Origin: Schizochytrium sp. TIO01
Lineage: Eukaryota; Sar; Bigyra; Thraustochytrida; Thraustochytriidae
Direction of reading: 5' to 3'
DNA: 64,000 bases
Assembly: GCA_004764695.1 (NCBI GenBank)
Contig: SMSO01000035.1
Coordinates: forward strand, 2,168,001-2,232,000
The position numbers and the translations under genes are program-made. This document shows positions 1 through 11,201 of the stretch, one piece after another; the first letter of the stretch is position 1, and every line of letters begins with the position of its first letter. Under the pieces are notes generated by a model that was not told the origin of the DNA, searched no databases, and was given only the letters and a program-made list of their open reading frames with translations.

Positions 1-1048
1 TCGCAGGCTGAAGATTACTATGGACCACATTTTGATCATGAAGATAACAGAGCCCCTTTGTGATACTACACAGAATTCTCTCTTTGTCGTCAAGACTTAG
101 AGTAGTATGTGTGTCACTCTGTTTCATTTGTGACAGTACATGAGCAAGAGACAAATCGCACTGATCCATGACCAAATGAAATTGGTTTTGGATTATGCAG
201 GTCCCGAGTAGGCATATTATATTATTGTGGAACAATCCACGACAACATTCGGCTTCGTTGATCAAAGCCTTTCTCTCAGCAAATTCAGACGATGCAGTTA
301 CTTTACGATATTTTTTTGTAGCAATTGGTATACTGACACCGTTATCATCACGAAGGATACCGAAGAGGACTGTTCCAAAACTTCCATTGTCACGAGTGGG
401 ATCTGGGGATTCTATTGAAACCGTTCCTTGCTCCAAGGTGGCGATTTCGGACTCATGAGTCCCTTGCAGCATAGAGGTAAACTCCTGAAGCGCCTGCTGC
501 TCTGTCTCTGTCCCGGCTTTTCCTTCGACAATATCTGCGAGGTCCATATCAGATTTATCCTTTATCATCAACAATAATGTGTCCGCTTGATCGTAGCCTT
601 GATCTTGGTAGTGCGTTATCATTTCTTCAAGGTGAAGCTGGTCTTCTTCGGCGTCGTTGAGGTCCATTTCTTCGATAGATATGGGAGGCACCGGGAACTC
701 AAAGCATACATGATGGACATGAGTCAAAGTCTGTAAGCGATGCTCCACATACAAGAGCGCTTGGTATGCTCGCTTGGCGTATATGAGCTGCAGAATCTTA
801 GCGGAGCTATTATCCGTAATTGGCTCAAAAACTCCACGAAGGAGAGAGACAGCGTTGCGTAGATTGGCCTCGACTATGAAAAAATTGATATCCTCGTTCT
901 GCGAGTACTCAAAAAACCCTGCAAGTTTGTTGAAGGCATTATGGAGGTGTGCAGCTCTTTGGCGGCAGGTGTTTGTATGCTCGAGAAGTGCGGCACCCTG
1001 ACATGCAAGTTTTTGCGAATAAAAGAAGTTTGCAGGTGGGTTGGGCAT
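1..1048 (-). CDS. Pseudokinase-like protein with helical N-terminal region, 3' part beyond the window
   Basis: An open frame runs from an ATG at 1048 to the left edge (349 codons, no stop); an in-frame TAA lies upstream at 1070-1072. Roughly residues 10-115 look all-helical. A linker rich in Asp, Glu and Gln follows to about residue 210. Then comes a kinase N-lobe: a glycine loop reading NGSFGTV, the ATP-binding lysine in IPIATKKYR, a helix-C glutamate in INEAECCRGL, a hinge around FHLVMDQCDLSL and helix E ending GLCYLHDQNVVH. The catalytic loop reads HSNLQP instead of HRDLKP, so the catalytic Asp is Asn and the following Lys is Gln. ATP binding may survive, but phosphotransfer is unlikely. 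The helical region plus pseudokinase order resembles MLKL-type proteins; that is an inference. The start is uncertain: an acceptor-like TGTCAG about 35 bases into the frame could mean a spliced 5' exon. The activation segment lies outside the window. Confidence 0.72.
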   Translation of the reverse strand, partial: MPNPPANFFYSQKLACQGAALLEHTNTCRQRAAHLHNAFNKLAGFFEYSQNEDINFFIVEANLRNAVSLLRGVFEPITDNSSAKILQLIYAKRAYQALLYVEHRLQTLTHVHHVCFEFPVPPISIEEMDLNDAEEDQLHLEEMITHYQDQGYDQADTLLLMIKDKSDMDLADIVEGKAGTETEQQALQEFTSMLQGTHESEIATLEQGTVSIESPDPTRDNGSFGTVLFGILRDDNGVSIPIATKKYRKVTASSEFAERKALINEAECCRGLFHNNIICLLGTCIIQNQFHLVMDQCDLSLAHVLSQMKQSDTHTTLSLDDKERILCSITKGLCYLHDQNVVHSNLQPA

Positions 1049-2752
1049 ATTCGAGTAGAGCACCGCTGATTATTGGTCTGCCGGCGTGTTTGCCCCGTTG
1101 CTGTAGATTGGCAGTTAAGGATGATAATAATAATATTAACTGACATATGATTTGCACGTGACTATGCCTTTTTACCCAATACGTAGAATGTCTCAGATGT
1201 TAAGCTGCTTGTAAGAGTCCAGGACTGACCTAGTAGCCCGTCATCCACGCTCTGCAACTACGTTCTGATTCTCCAGGCTCTCAGTTTTAGAAAAGTCTGT
1301 ACGTAGCCCTTTCCTTAATATTGTTTCAACAAAATAACAAATTAAAAAAAAAACGTTGGATATCTAGACAGTGATGATGACACTGGGATTGCGTTCGCCA
1401 TTGAAGGAGAAACTGAAGCACACGCCGTAAGGAGCCCTGAATCGGATTATAGGCCTTTCGCTTCCAGACGGTTGCAGCCCAGCAAGTTGCAAAATAACTT
1501 CCAAACCTACGGATCGCGGGAGAACTATGACGCACTCTTTCCAAAAGTTGGGACGGCCTAGCATTTTTAGTAACCATAGGTAGGTAGGGCACCTATATGT
1601 AGCATGATGGCACTCGTGTACCAGGATGATGAGGAAGCAAAGCTCGATTGGTATAGAGCCCACAGGCCGTTGAGAGTTAGACCCTATTTTCTATTACACG
1701 ATCACGTTAAGGAACCTTATTCAGCAAACCGAGTTCTGCAATTCGTGTCCTTAGTATGGAGAAACGATGAGGCATCTTTCATTTCAATCAAGGGTTTTAA
1801 GTTGTTTAATCGCGAGGGACGTATTCTACGCGCGTCATTTTATAGGTCACACCGCGCGAGTTAGCTATAATCCCACCATGTAGCCAAATACCGCTACACA
1901 AACTGGCTTGAAAATTTGTTCGACACATTCACGCATGCTCGCTCGGTAGTTACAAATGCTCCACTCACAGGGAGGCTAGAAGAATGCAGCTACGCTTGTT
2001 TAGAGCAAGGCTCGCTAACACCTCATTTTGATTTGATTGCAATTCAAAGGTCCTGGAATCTCTGCGCAAGACTCAGACGATTTTGCCTATAACCACACAA
2101 TTGTAAAATCATTTGATGTAAAGATTGAATTGTGTTCTCGTATGACCGGGGTCATATTGACATATTGAATTGTCATGAGGTCATCTTGCTGCGATGGCTT
2201 GCAACTTGAGAGCACAACATCATTCTCGTTCCTTTTTACGTAATCTACTCGCTAGTAAGAAGGAAAAAGATAAGCATTATTCATTTATTCAACTATTCAA
2301 CTATTCAACTAATTAGATTTGTCTTACCATGATTCATGCTCTTATTAATGGATACATTCGTATCTTCACAAGCTTGTGTAAAATATAAGCAGTTCCCCAA
2401 TGGGTTTGCAATATGTCTTTTAGTGGACAGAGAGGGTTTAGACTAACCTGTTTGAAGCACCAGCTTTGGTTAATTAAAAAATCAACATAATTAGAATCAT
2501 ATCATTGAAATACTTGTGGTTCTTCTATGTTACCTAGTTGCCTGAGTTGCATTCATTTGATTCCTTGATCAAACGACGGCTACTAAACTTCAGAGAACAG
2601 TTTACTCCCCGGTCAGATGATTTTCTTGAACTAAACTTTCTCTGTTGGCGGTGACTATACTTTTATATTATCAATACCGAGGGCTTACTCAAAAAGACTT
2701 AGTGTAGCTATGTTCTTTTCATTCAACATCTTCCATACATGGCAGTTCTTGT

Positions 2753-2783
<31 letters not shown>

Positions 2784-5225
2784 GACAATAAAAAGGCTTA
2801 ATTATTTACTGAGGTTAATTTCATAATATCACCGTTTACTATACTAAAATCAATACCAAGCGAGGCATTCCAATCAACTAGAGCTGCTGGGTGGATCATG
2901 AGTACTTGAAGGAGAGACGAAAGGTGAAGAAAGGTTTCGTATAGTTAAACTTTTAAAACAATATGAAGATTTAGGAGTGTACCGACTTTTGAAGAAATGA
3001 ACTCCAAGGAGGGTTATTTGATTTACATTTAGTCGATTTAGACAAATATATTCTGTGTATAACAAATGGTAAAAGACTACGTAAAGTCCATCTCCTCAAC
3101 TATTGTTTGGGAATCATCACACATTAAATTGAACGCTAAGGTATTTGAACCTTCAATTTCCATCACTTGTTTTGTCGCTTACATACATAGTTGGGCGCAC
3201 AGTTCTTGTCGTCAATTCTACAACCTAATCTTTGAATTCTAGCAAGGGTATATCAAAGGACCCTGGACATGTCTTACCAACATAATTCTTCGATTGATGA
3301 TCTCAAAAACTTGCCTGTACTACTTTCTCCAACTTTATATGTATATTGGTTAGAAATCACAGTTGAATTTCCCCAATTTGGAGGGTAAGAATCAACAGGA
3401 AAGTTTTTTATACCGGTTGATGCTGTTGAGACTCTCAGAGATCTTGATTTTGGCAACCAATTGAATTTTTTCGAAGACTCTTGCTCGTTTAATGAGCAAA
3501 GAGTATTGTTCAATCTACATTTTAGCCATAATATACTTATGCATCAGGTGCTTGATCTTCCTCAAGACAGATTGGATGGTACCCCTTCTTGATAAGGTTG
3601 TTAGTTATAAATAATCCTAGTTATCGTATACTTGATTCTAGATGAAGATGTGATTTGAACAATCATTTACTTCAAATATTTCAATTGTAAAACTATGACT
3701 AGATTCGTGGAGTATGGAAGGTTTTTGTTCTGCAAAGATCGACCGTCCTTTTCAGACTTCTGTTTCGAATTGGTACTGGCTATATTATGTCTACCAAGTT
3801 TAACGTAGGTTTGTACAATCAAGTGGTGGTGGTTAGCACTTAACCCAGGAAATAATATCATATTTGACTCTCAATATATCCGCATAGTATCAAGTTCACG
3901 TCTCTGTGAAAACTACTAACAAGGCTGACATTGTCGAAATTTGATGACATGCTAAACTACTCTGTTTTGATGAAGGAGATATCCAAATGGAAAACGGCCT
4001 CTTAAAGGTTGCATTAACCATTTCCTTGGTAAACAGATTTTAATGACTAATGAAGCCCCGTGATAGTTATATCATCAAAGGCTCATAAAGTATCTGTGCT
4101 CATATTTTGATTGATCTGCAAAAATAGCAGTAGCAAATCCAAATGAGAAAAGCCCCACCCTGATCAAACACGTAGTAGCCTAGTTGCTATTCACAGTCGT
4201 AGTAGTCCATGATATATGTAATCCACATGGAGGGCCTGGATGGGAATGGACTGGGGCAACCAGGACCACATGGTTAGCCAATTCCCACAGTGGAGAGTGT
4301 TTCGTCGGGCTTTCTCGGCTACCTAACAATACATTACTTAAAATTCTGCGCTGCGGGAATCGACCATCAATATTAGTTCTTATTTATAACTTCCAGGATT
4401 TGTTTATTTTAGGTACCTCACCTCCCACAGCTCCGTTCAATGTGGAACTGCTGAACACTTTAAGATCGTATATTCTCCCATTCTACCCTTCTGGAAAAGT
4501 TACTGAAAACAATAAGGGTAACCCAACAAAAATTTCCGGGGTAAGACAACGGCTTAAACAAGGAATTAATTCCCAGTAATCGTGTAATAGGTATTAATAC
4601 TCATTGCATAATCTCTTTTTCACGTCGCGAAGAATGGGAGAACCATACTAAGAAAGATCATTCGATGCTAAGTTAAGAGAAGCACATTCAAAAACATCAG
4701 CATAACTAAAGTTGATCAACTGTATAACTACTCTTCTTCTTATGCAAAGTTTTAGAAGTCAAATAGCTACCTAGCCTCTTCAAATAGTGAACAGAACGAA
4801 ATATGTACTGTATAAAGGGTAGTAGTAGGCTAGGTCCCCATTAAGCGAAACACATATATTCATTTTTATTAATTAAAAAAAAAACTTTTATCTGATAATA
4901 ACAATAATGAACAACGAATAAAAAACTTGCTTGCCTGCTTACTTGCGCTTTATTCTTTCTTTCTATTTTCGATTATACTGCACTACAGGATTATTATGGC
5001 GGGTAACAACCCAAGCCTAGCTCTACTGTTATTATGCGATTTGATCATTCAGTACTTTAATTATCATAAATATATATAATTTATTACCATACCATACCAT
5101 ATATTGTTGATAACAGAACTAAATAATAAAATTGAAATACATTCAGTTATGGAGTAGTACAGACAACCAACCACCTTCATTGATTTAGTGCTTTCTTTGA
5201 AAACCTTCTTCTAAGTTTAAATTAA
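1049..5225. other. Long AT-rich stretch without a recognisable gene
   Basis: No reading frame here shows a recognisable domain or a convincing ATG start. The longer frames (1364-1663 minus, 1604-1864 plus, 4184-4579 plus) are about 86-131 codons, mostly lack an ATG and look like chance openings. The part next to 1048 should hold the promoter and 5' leader of the pseudokinase gene, but no core promoter element stands out. A (CAG)10 tract is listed separately. Confidence 0.5.
2753..2782 (+). repeat. (CAG)10 trinucleotide microsatellite
   Basis: Ten perfect CAG units lie in otherwise AT-rich sequence. No surrounding open frame would make this a glutamine tract, so it appears to be non-coding. 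Confidence 0.95.
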
Positions 5226-5984
5226 AATGATTAAAAAATGTTATTTTAAAACATATTCTTTTAAAAAATCTGCAGAGGACTTTTGGACCAGTTTGGCTAC
5301 CGGCACAGATTTCTGTAGTGCGGCAATTTCGCAACCTCTACTATTCCCTACCGACCTGTCTAATTCCCCTCCCAAAGCAGAACAAGGGATCCCATGGGAT
5401 CGAAGATGTGATTGAATGGCAGTCAATGTACAAACAATTTACAAACAGGTGACTGAGCCGCCAATTTCTAGTTTCGTGTCGAGGATTTTGATGGTGTTTG
5501 ACGAATGGAATTCATTCAAAGCGGCCAAATCTGCGGCCGTTGCAGCTGAGCAGGGCCAGCCTGAAAACCTGCCACGAGATTACCTGCACAGGCTGTAACT
5601 GCTCACGCCGCAGCGAGTGAATTGCAAATCAGCGGTAGGCTGGCTCGCCCAACCTTGGACATCAGAGCTCGAAGGGATGCGCATTTTGACCGACCGCCTG
5701 AGCGGCAGATGAAATCGTGCGCGGCATTTCGAATTTGCCCCAGAAAGGCACCCATAAAGCTACTGCAGACCAAGCCAATTCGCGCGTCGCTATGGTGAAT
5801 TTGCAAGTTTATTTGCCTTCCCACGATTTGTATAACTTAAGAGCAGATTGATTTGAAATGACATTGGCTCGGGATGGACTAATCTGCGGTGCTCGCCTCT
5901 GCGGAGATCGACCTCAGCCAACGGAAGGGACCTCTCCACCGCCTTCACGCTAAGCTCTCTGATATCAGGAGACCTGAGGCCGCC
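5226..5984. other. GC-richer island without a confirmed gene
   Basis: Composition changes sharply from the AT-rich flank near 5.26 kb and stays richer in G and C to about 6.4 kb. Short open frames occur on both strands (for example 5416-5598 plus, with a true ATG and 60 codons) but none shows a domain. It could hold the 5' leader or upstream exons of the small ORF at 5985, or the remains of a decayed gene. Confidence 0.35.
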
Positions 5985-6398
5985 ATGGCGAAGCCGTTCG
6001 TTTTCTCTCTGAGCCTTAAAGGCGCTTGCACATCAGGCGCTCAAAATGGCGTTTGGTACCGATTCTGCCGTGCGTCAATATATGGCACAGCTCATCGAAG
6101 TCTGAAGACCGCTTCGAAAGCGGGAAAGCAGATGAAAGCAGCATCCTTTAAGGTCGAACTTGAACCAAACCGCACAGGTAATGCGACATCAAACCCATCT
6201 TCAATCTTGGACTCTTCGCACCGCCATTGGGTGAAGTCGCCCGGCTTTCGAGGAAATGTGACCACAGACGAAGCACTTGGAAAGTACGGGCCGGAGCCTT
6301 TCAGGCCGCAGGCTGAGGCGAATGATTACAACGCTTTTGTAAAATGGCAATACTTCGTCAACTTGGGAGAGATGAGCTGCAGTACTCTTGAACCTTGA
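5985..6398 (+). CDS. Small hypothetical ORF, faint glutathione-S-transferase-like tail
   Basis: The ATG at 5985 sits in a strong Kozak context (GCCGCCATGG) and opens a 137-codon frame ending in TGA. The product starts MAKPFVFSLSLKG and is basic overall. Near its C-terminus the stretch ALGKYGPEPFRPQ followed by YNAFVKWQYF recalls the linker and first C-terminal helix of glutathione S-transferases. The thioredoxin-fold half expected before it is not visible and the rest of the helical half is missing. It may be an isolated exon, a decayed GST copy or a chance frame. It lies in a GC-richer island far from other genes. Confidence 0.25.
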   Translation: MAKPFVFSLSLKGACTSGAQNGVWYRFCRASIYGTAHRSLKTASKAGKQMKAASFKVELEPNRTGNATSNPSSILDSSHRHWVKSPGFRGNVTTDEALGKYGPEPFRPQAEANDYNAFVKWQYFVNLGEMSCSTLEP

Positions 6399-6613
6399 AT
6401 TGGGATGTGTTCAAATTGCTTTTAATAACAGTATCTTTTCTCGAGTCGACCAAACAAACACAGACGCTTGAGGAGGCGACATATTCGAATGGGCGAGTTA
6501 GCCCCATATCTTTTGTTAGTGCTTGCAAGGCGGATAACCCTTTTCATCACCAAAAACAAAAACATATGGATATAAATTAAGAGAGAGTGGGGGAATAGAG
6601 AATATGCAAAAAC

Positions 6614-6887
6614 AAAATAAAATAAAATAAAATAAAATAAAATAAAATAAAATAAAATAAAATAAAATAAAATAAAATAAAATAAAATAAAATAAAATAA
6701 AATAAAATAAAATAAAATAAAATAAAATAAAATAAAATAAAATAAAATAAAATAAAATAAAATAAAATAAAATAAAATAAAATAAAATAAAATAAAATAA
6801 AATAAAATAAAATAAAATAAAATAAAATAAAATAAAATAAAATAAAATAAAATAAAATAAAATAAAATAAAATAAAATAAAATAAAT
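6614..6887 (+). repeat. (AAAAT)n pentanucleotide satellite, about 55 copies
   Basis: About 274 bases are an almost perfect tandem array of AAAAT/TAAAA, ending in a short AAAT variant before unique sequence resumes. It is the longest pure tandem array in the window. Such arrays are prone to slippage, so the copy number in the assembly may not be exact. Confidence 0.97.
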
Positions 6888-9680
6888 AAATTGGATGAGT
6901 AGGGTAAACTTAAGGTTTGTGTAAACAGATGTGTTGAAAGAGAGTTTAAAGAATAGTCCTTATATTTATTGATAGCTAGGTGGATAGGTGCCTAGTGCGA
7001 GGTTAAAGCTCGTTTCACCATAGCGTGCTGAATTCTAGTTTTAAATAACGGAAATAAGAAAGAATCTACTACTGCAGCAGCCTTGGGGTCAACGGCTCAT
7101 CTGAATCTCTGTAGGACCCACCATGGCGGTAACATTCAAGTCATGCAAAGTATTTGATATTTGATGGTAAAGCGACGGGAGCACTTGCATTGGCTTTATA
7201 CAGACTTGAAGGGCATTGTATGCAAGCCTATAACGCGCCTTGCGTATGTATGCTCAACATTGCAACTCGCTTTCCTTTGAAGTGCTTCCTCCGATGTCAT
7301 CACAAAAGAAAAGAAAAGAAAACAAAAGAACCCACCTCTGCCACCAGTCTTTCTTACTTTCTTACTTTCTTACCTTCCTTCAGAAACCTCTAGCTAGAAA
7401 AGAAAAAGAAAGCCAGGAGTGCCAGAGAATGCCGAAGTAACTACTACATATATGAGCACATTTTACTACAACTCTATCTATTATTGAATGTATTTCTTTC
7501 AAGGCTAACCTTTGGAGCAGCATGAAGAAGAAAAAGAAAAAAAGTTGTGTGAAGAGTTCTTCAAAAGTTATACCTACTTTACTTTTTTTTTCTTCTCAAA
7601 GTTTCAAAGTTTGGTTTAATTAAGAATAATAAATAATAATAATTATTATCATAGAAAGGGGCTTAAAACATTTATTGAGAGCATGCTTTGGGAGCTCGGC
7701 TGATATTCCTTGGGGCCACAGGCTACGCATCTTATATTATGAGTAAACACGATGGTAGGGTCATAGACTTATCTGCATCAATGATATGGCTCCGGTAAAA
7801 AGATCGAAGCTTTTCAGCATGAAGCTATGGGATGTCATGAGTTTGTTGTGTATCCCAAACCTTGACCTCGCAATTTTTGGGCTAAAGCTGCGAGACCTAA
7901 TTACTTCCAGAAAGAAGCCAAGTTGTGTTTCTCGCTTCTTTCAGTTTCAATTAGTATTAGTTACGGATTAGGTAGACTTATTCATGTATAGTATAGTACT
8001 ATTAGGTACAGTCGAAATAAAATTTCGCACTTTGAAAGAGAGTTTAAAGCATCTAGTACGTGATATTTTTATTTTAGATCTTTTATAAATAAAAACTCTC
8101 CCCAAATGATTTCTGGGTCGGTTTTTGAAGTGCTCCGCTTTTCTTTTTTTCTCTGTTTTGTTTACGAGGAAAAACGTCAGATTTATACTTTGTGGCTCAT
8201 TTTAAACTATCATCCTCAAAGTACGCACTGGCGCTGATACATAAATCCCAGAGTTTTAGAAAATTTAGTTTTCTTAACTATTGAAGAATAAATATAGCAT
8301 CATTTAAAGGGCGCCGTAGATGAGGGAGACGCATTTTGAAAGTATCTGGGTTTCGCAAAAAACACTAACTCGCCGAAAAGATGATGAGCTGCATATTTAA
8401 AATGGCGTAGAATGAAATCTCGTGTTTTAATTCAATGAAAATTATCTGTATTTAGTAGAGAAAAAGAGAACGTCGGAATGCAATATGTTGGGAAGAGAAA
8501 TGCGACATGCTGCACAGACAAAAACAACAAATAAAAAAACAGTGGTGCTCACATTAGAGTATTTCTTTCTTTCCCTACTTTCTCGCATTGTTTTTTAGTA
8601 AATATTGCATATTATAATTCTGAATCACTCCATCCGTCTCGTGCATTAGAGAACCCCATTTTGATTATTAGAATCTTAGTTCAACTCAAGCCATGGTACA
8701 AGAAGATCCTTGCACAATAAACTACTGTCCCCATTTACTTTGAAGTTGATTCATTGAAAAGTATCTAATCATTAAAAAGTACCTAACCAAGACGTAATAT
8801 GCCTTCTCCATAAATAAAGTTTGTGGAGAACACTAGTTAATAAAAAGGTTCCACTGGCAAGGATCTGGAATTGCGACCAGGTTCGATTTGATCATACAAT
8901 GTTAAACTCAACATCAAGTGCTTCCTTCTTGAAACTTTGGAAATAAGTGGATAGAAAAAGTAAATATAACATACAGCTCTCGAAGTGGCCGAAGTTGTTG
9001 GTATTCAAATTAAGAAATAAAATTAAAAAATGAATCAAGTTATGCACCATACATGTACTGGTTTGGTCCAGGCTTCAAGGCGTCTGCTTCATTTTACTCA
9101 CAACCATTTTACCTATAACTAAAGCATTACGATTTGTATATATACTTTTTAAACATTTGAAGACCGAATATCATCTTTAACTTCATAAATGAGTCCTTAA
9201 AAGCATGGTGGTGGGTTTATCATCCCAGGAATTGAGCATATATGTATGTATCAGTTGACGAGCTTCCTTATTGAATAAATTCTACAGTGAATTATCTTCT
9301 CTCGCTACCGCGACTCAGTTAGTGCTTGCTCTTTTTCTTTTGACGCTGCCCCATCTTTGCAAGTACTTCCACACAATCTAGCACTGTTGAAAGTATTGTG
9401 AACAAATTACCGTGCCTTCCGATGGCTGACACCACTTCATGGTGTAATTTACGATCTTCTGGGGTTGTGCTAAAACGTCTATGGGGACTGAGCAAAGAAC
9501 GCCCCGGAAAGAGTCCCGGTCTTCATTCTTTTTTACCTCTTAATTTTCATTCATGTGCTAGCTTTCCAAATAATAAACAGTTTGATGCTGCTATACAGCA
9601 TTATTATATTTTAAATTATTATTTTATGCTACATGAAAAGACTATCTAGGCCTTTACGGTACATAGCAGCAATCTTTTTA

Positions 9681-9703
9681 CTTTTCTTTTCTTTTCTTTT
9701 CTT
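9681..9703 (+). repeat. (CTTTT)n microsatellite
   Basis: Between four and five copies of CTTTT are followed by an A run. Non-coding. Confidence 0.85.
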
Positions 9704-9814
9704 AAAAAAATAAATAGAAGTACACTATGCCATAGTAACACATATAGATTTGTCTGATTTTAAACATGTATATGTATAAATAATAGTTCATAATAACTTC
9801 TCAGAGAAGCTCCA

Positions 9815-9850
9815 AACTGACAGACTGACAGACTGACTGACTGACAAACT
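9815..9850 (+). repeat. (ACTG)n-type imperfect microsatellite
   Basis: Nested units of ACTGACAG and GACT are repeated over about 36 bases. Non-coding. Confidence 0.8.
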
Positions 9851-10854
9851 GTGTTTTCCTCGGTCGTGATAATGTGTTTTTTTAGTTTTCAGGTCTTTTT
9901 AAAAGGCGGTTGATGATGTCAGCATCCATCAAGCGAGGCACTACACTATGCCATACGGTTCGAAGAGTCTTGCGGCAGCTAGTTTGACGAAAGGACTCAG
10001 CCACGGTCGTGTATCGCAACGGCCGACTTCGACTCTTGCCTCTCGTAAGATCCCGAGAAACCGGTGCGTGGTCGGTTTCCAAACCCTTGCTCAGAAAACC
10101 TGGAAACTAGCTCAACCAGACAGTTAGTTCTTTCTTTCTCTTTGGCCGATCTACCCACGGATGCTGCTGTAAAATTGGTGGAAATTTGCGTTGCGCAACA
10201 TTCAGGCCGGCGGAGTGAGACAGATTATGATAGGCGCGCACCAGAGCATGGCGCACCTTTTGCTCCTTAGTGATGATGCATGGATCAGCGTTTCCTAGCT
10301 AGGCTCGCTTCTCTAGCCCAAGGCGAAGTCGCCAATCACGCTTATTGTAGAACGAGCCATTCCGAGACCCTATCGGCTCCAAAGGAGCTTCAAGAAGGTG
10401 GCTCTCTAGCTGCAGTGATGTGCTTCAACGAGAAGAGGGAGGTATTGCGTTGTTATCCCCTCAGATGTCAAGTTCTAGGCTGTGAGACCCTCAGAGTCCC
10501 TTTTCGCAAAGTACATAACAGCGACCCCAACTTGAATGGCTTCAAATGTGCTCACTCACATTCTCTTTCTAGCAGGTTCTTGCGAAGCAACGCACCGACG
10601 AGCTAATACCTGCGTACTAGGTACTCCAAATCAAATATGTGTTCTAAACACTGGCAAGTCCGTCTGTCTGACGAAGGGGCACGTACGGCTCTGGAGCCCG
10701 GACCAACCAAAATACATATTACTACCTACGGCATGCCGATTCTACCCATTGTCTGAGTCTACCCATTCTCAGATTCTACCCATTCTCGCCAGGCCCAGCT
10801 TCCGGGTCCTCAAACTCGAGGAAGAGAGTGGCTGCCAAGACGCACCACCTGAGT

Positions 10855-10886
10855 AGGCAGGCAGGCAGGCAGGCAGGAGGCAGGCA
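10855..10886 (+). repeat. (GGCA)n tetranucleotide repeat
   Basis: About seven GGCA/AGGC units with one interruption. This is the first of three tetranucleotide arrays packed into about 350 bases. Confidence 0.9.
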
Positions 10887-11022
10887 AGTTTGTAGGCCAA
10901 AGTCAATCTCTTTCGTAATCGTGCGTGGATCGATCTCCGAGTTTGGCTGGGCCGTCAATCGGTGTGGCGACTGCCTCACACAGAATCTCACGCTTAAATG
11001 CGTGAATAAACAAATAAACATA

Positions 11023-11088
11023 TGAATGAATGAATGAATGAATGAGTGAATGAATGAATGAGTGAATGAATGAATGAATGAATGAATG
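11023..11088 (+). repeat. (GAAT)n tetranucleotide repeat
   Basis: About sixteen GAAT units with occasional GAGT variants. Second array of the local cluster. Confidence 0.93.
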
Positions 11089-11131
11089 CGTACACGCTCG
11101 CTTGCTATTGCGTGTCTCATAATCACGTTCA

Positions 11132-11144
11132 CCCAGCCAGCCAA

Positions 11145-11181
<37 letters not shown>

Positions 11182-11201
11182 TAGCCAGCCAGCCAGCCAG
11201 T
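11132..11201 (+). repeat. (CCAG)n tetranucleotide repeat
   Basis: About seventeen CCAG units with a few substitutions (CAAC, CTAG, TCAG). Third array of the local cluster. On the plus strand it would encode repeating PASQ, so frames that cross it are artefacts of the repeat. Confidence 0.93.

Noticed and set aside
1364-1663. Minus-strand frame of about 100 codons with a somewhat protein-like C-terminal part
   Set aside because: It has no ATG near its start (GTG only), is bounded by stops, overlaps another frame of similar size and shows no domain.
1604-1864. Plus-strand frame of 86 codons with a true ATG
   Set aside because: No family, no neighbours in a coding context, and its length is within chance for this much non-coding DNA.
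4184-4579. Plus-strand frame of 131 codons
   Set aside because: It starts from TTG, lies in AT-rich sequence and shows no recognisable motif.
5416-5598. 60-codon plus-strand frame with ATG
   Set aside because: Too short and without family; could at most be an exon, which the sequence does not prove.
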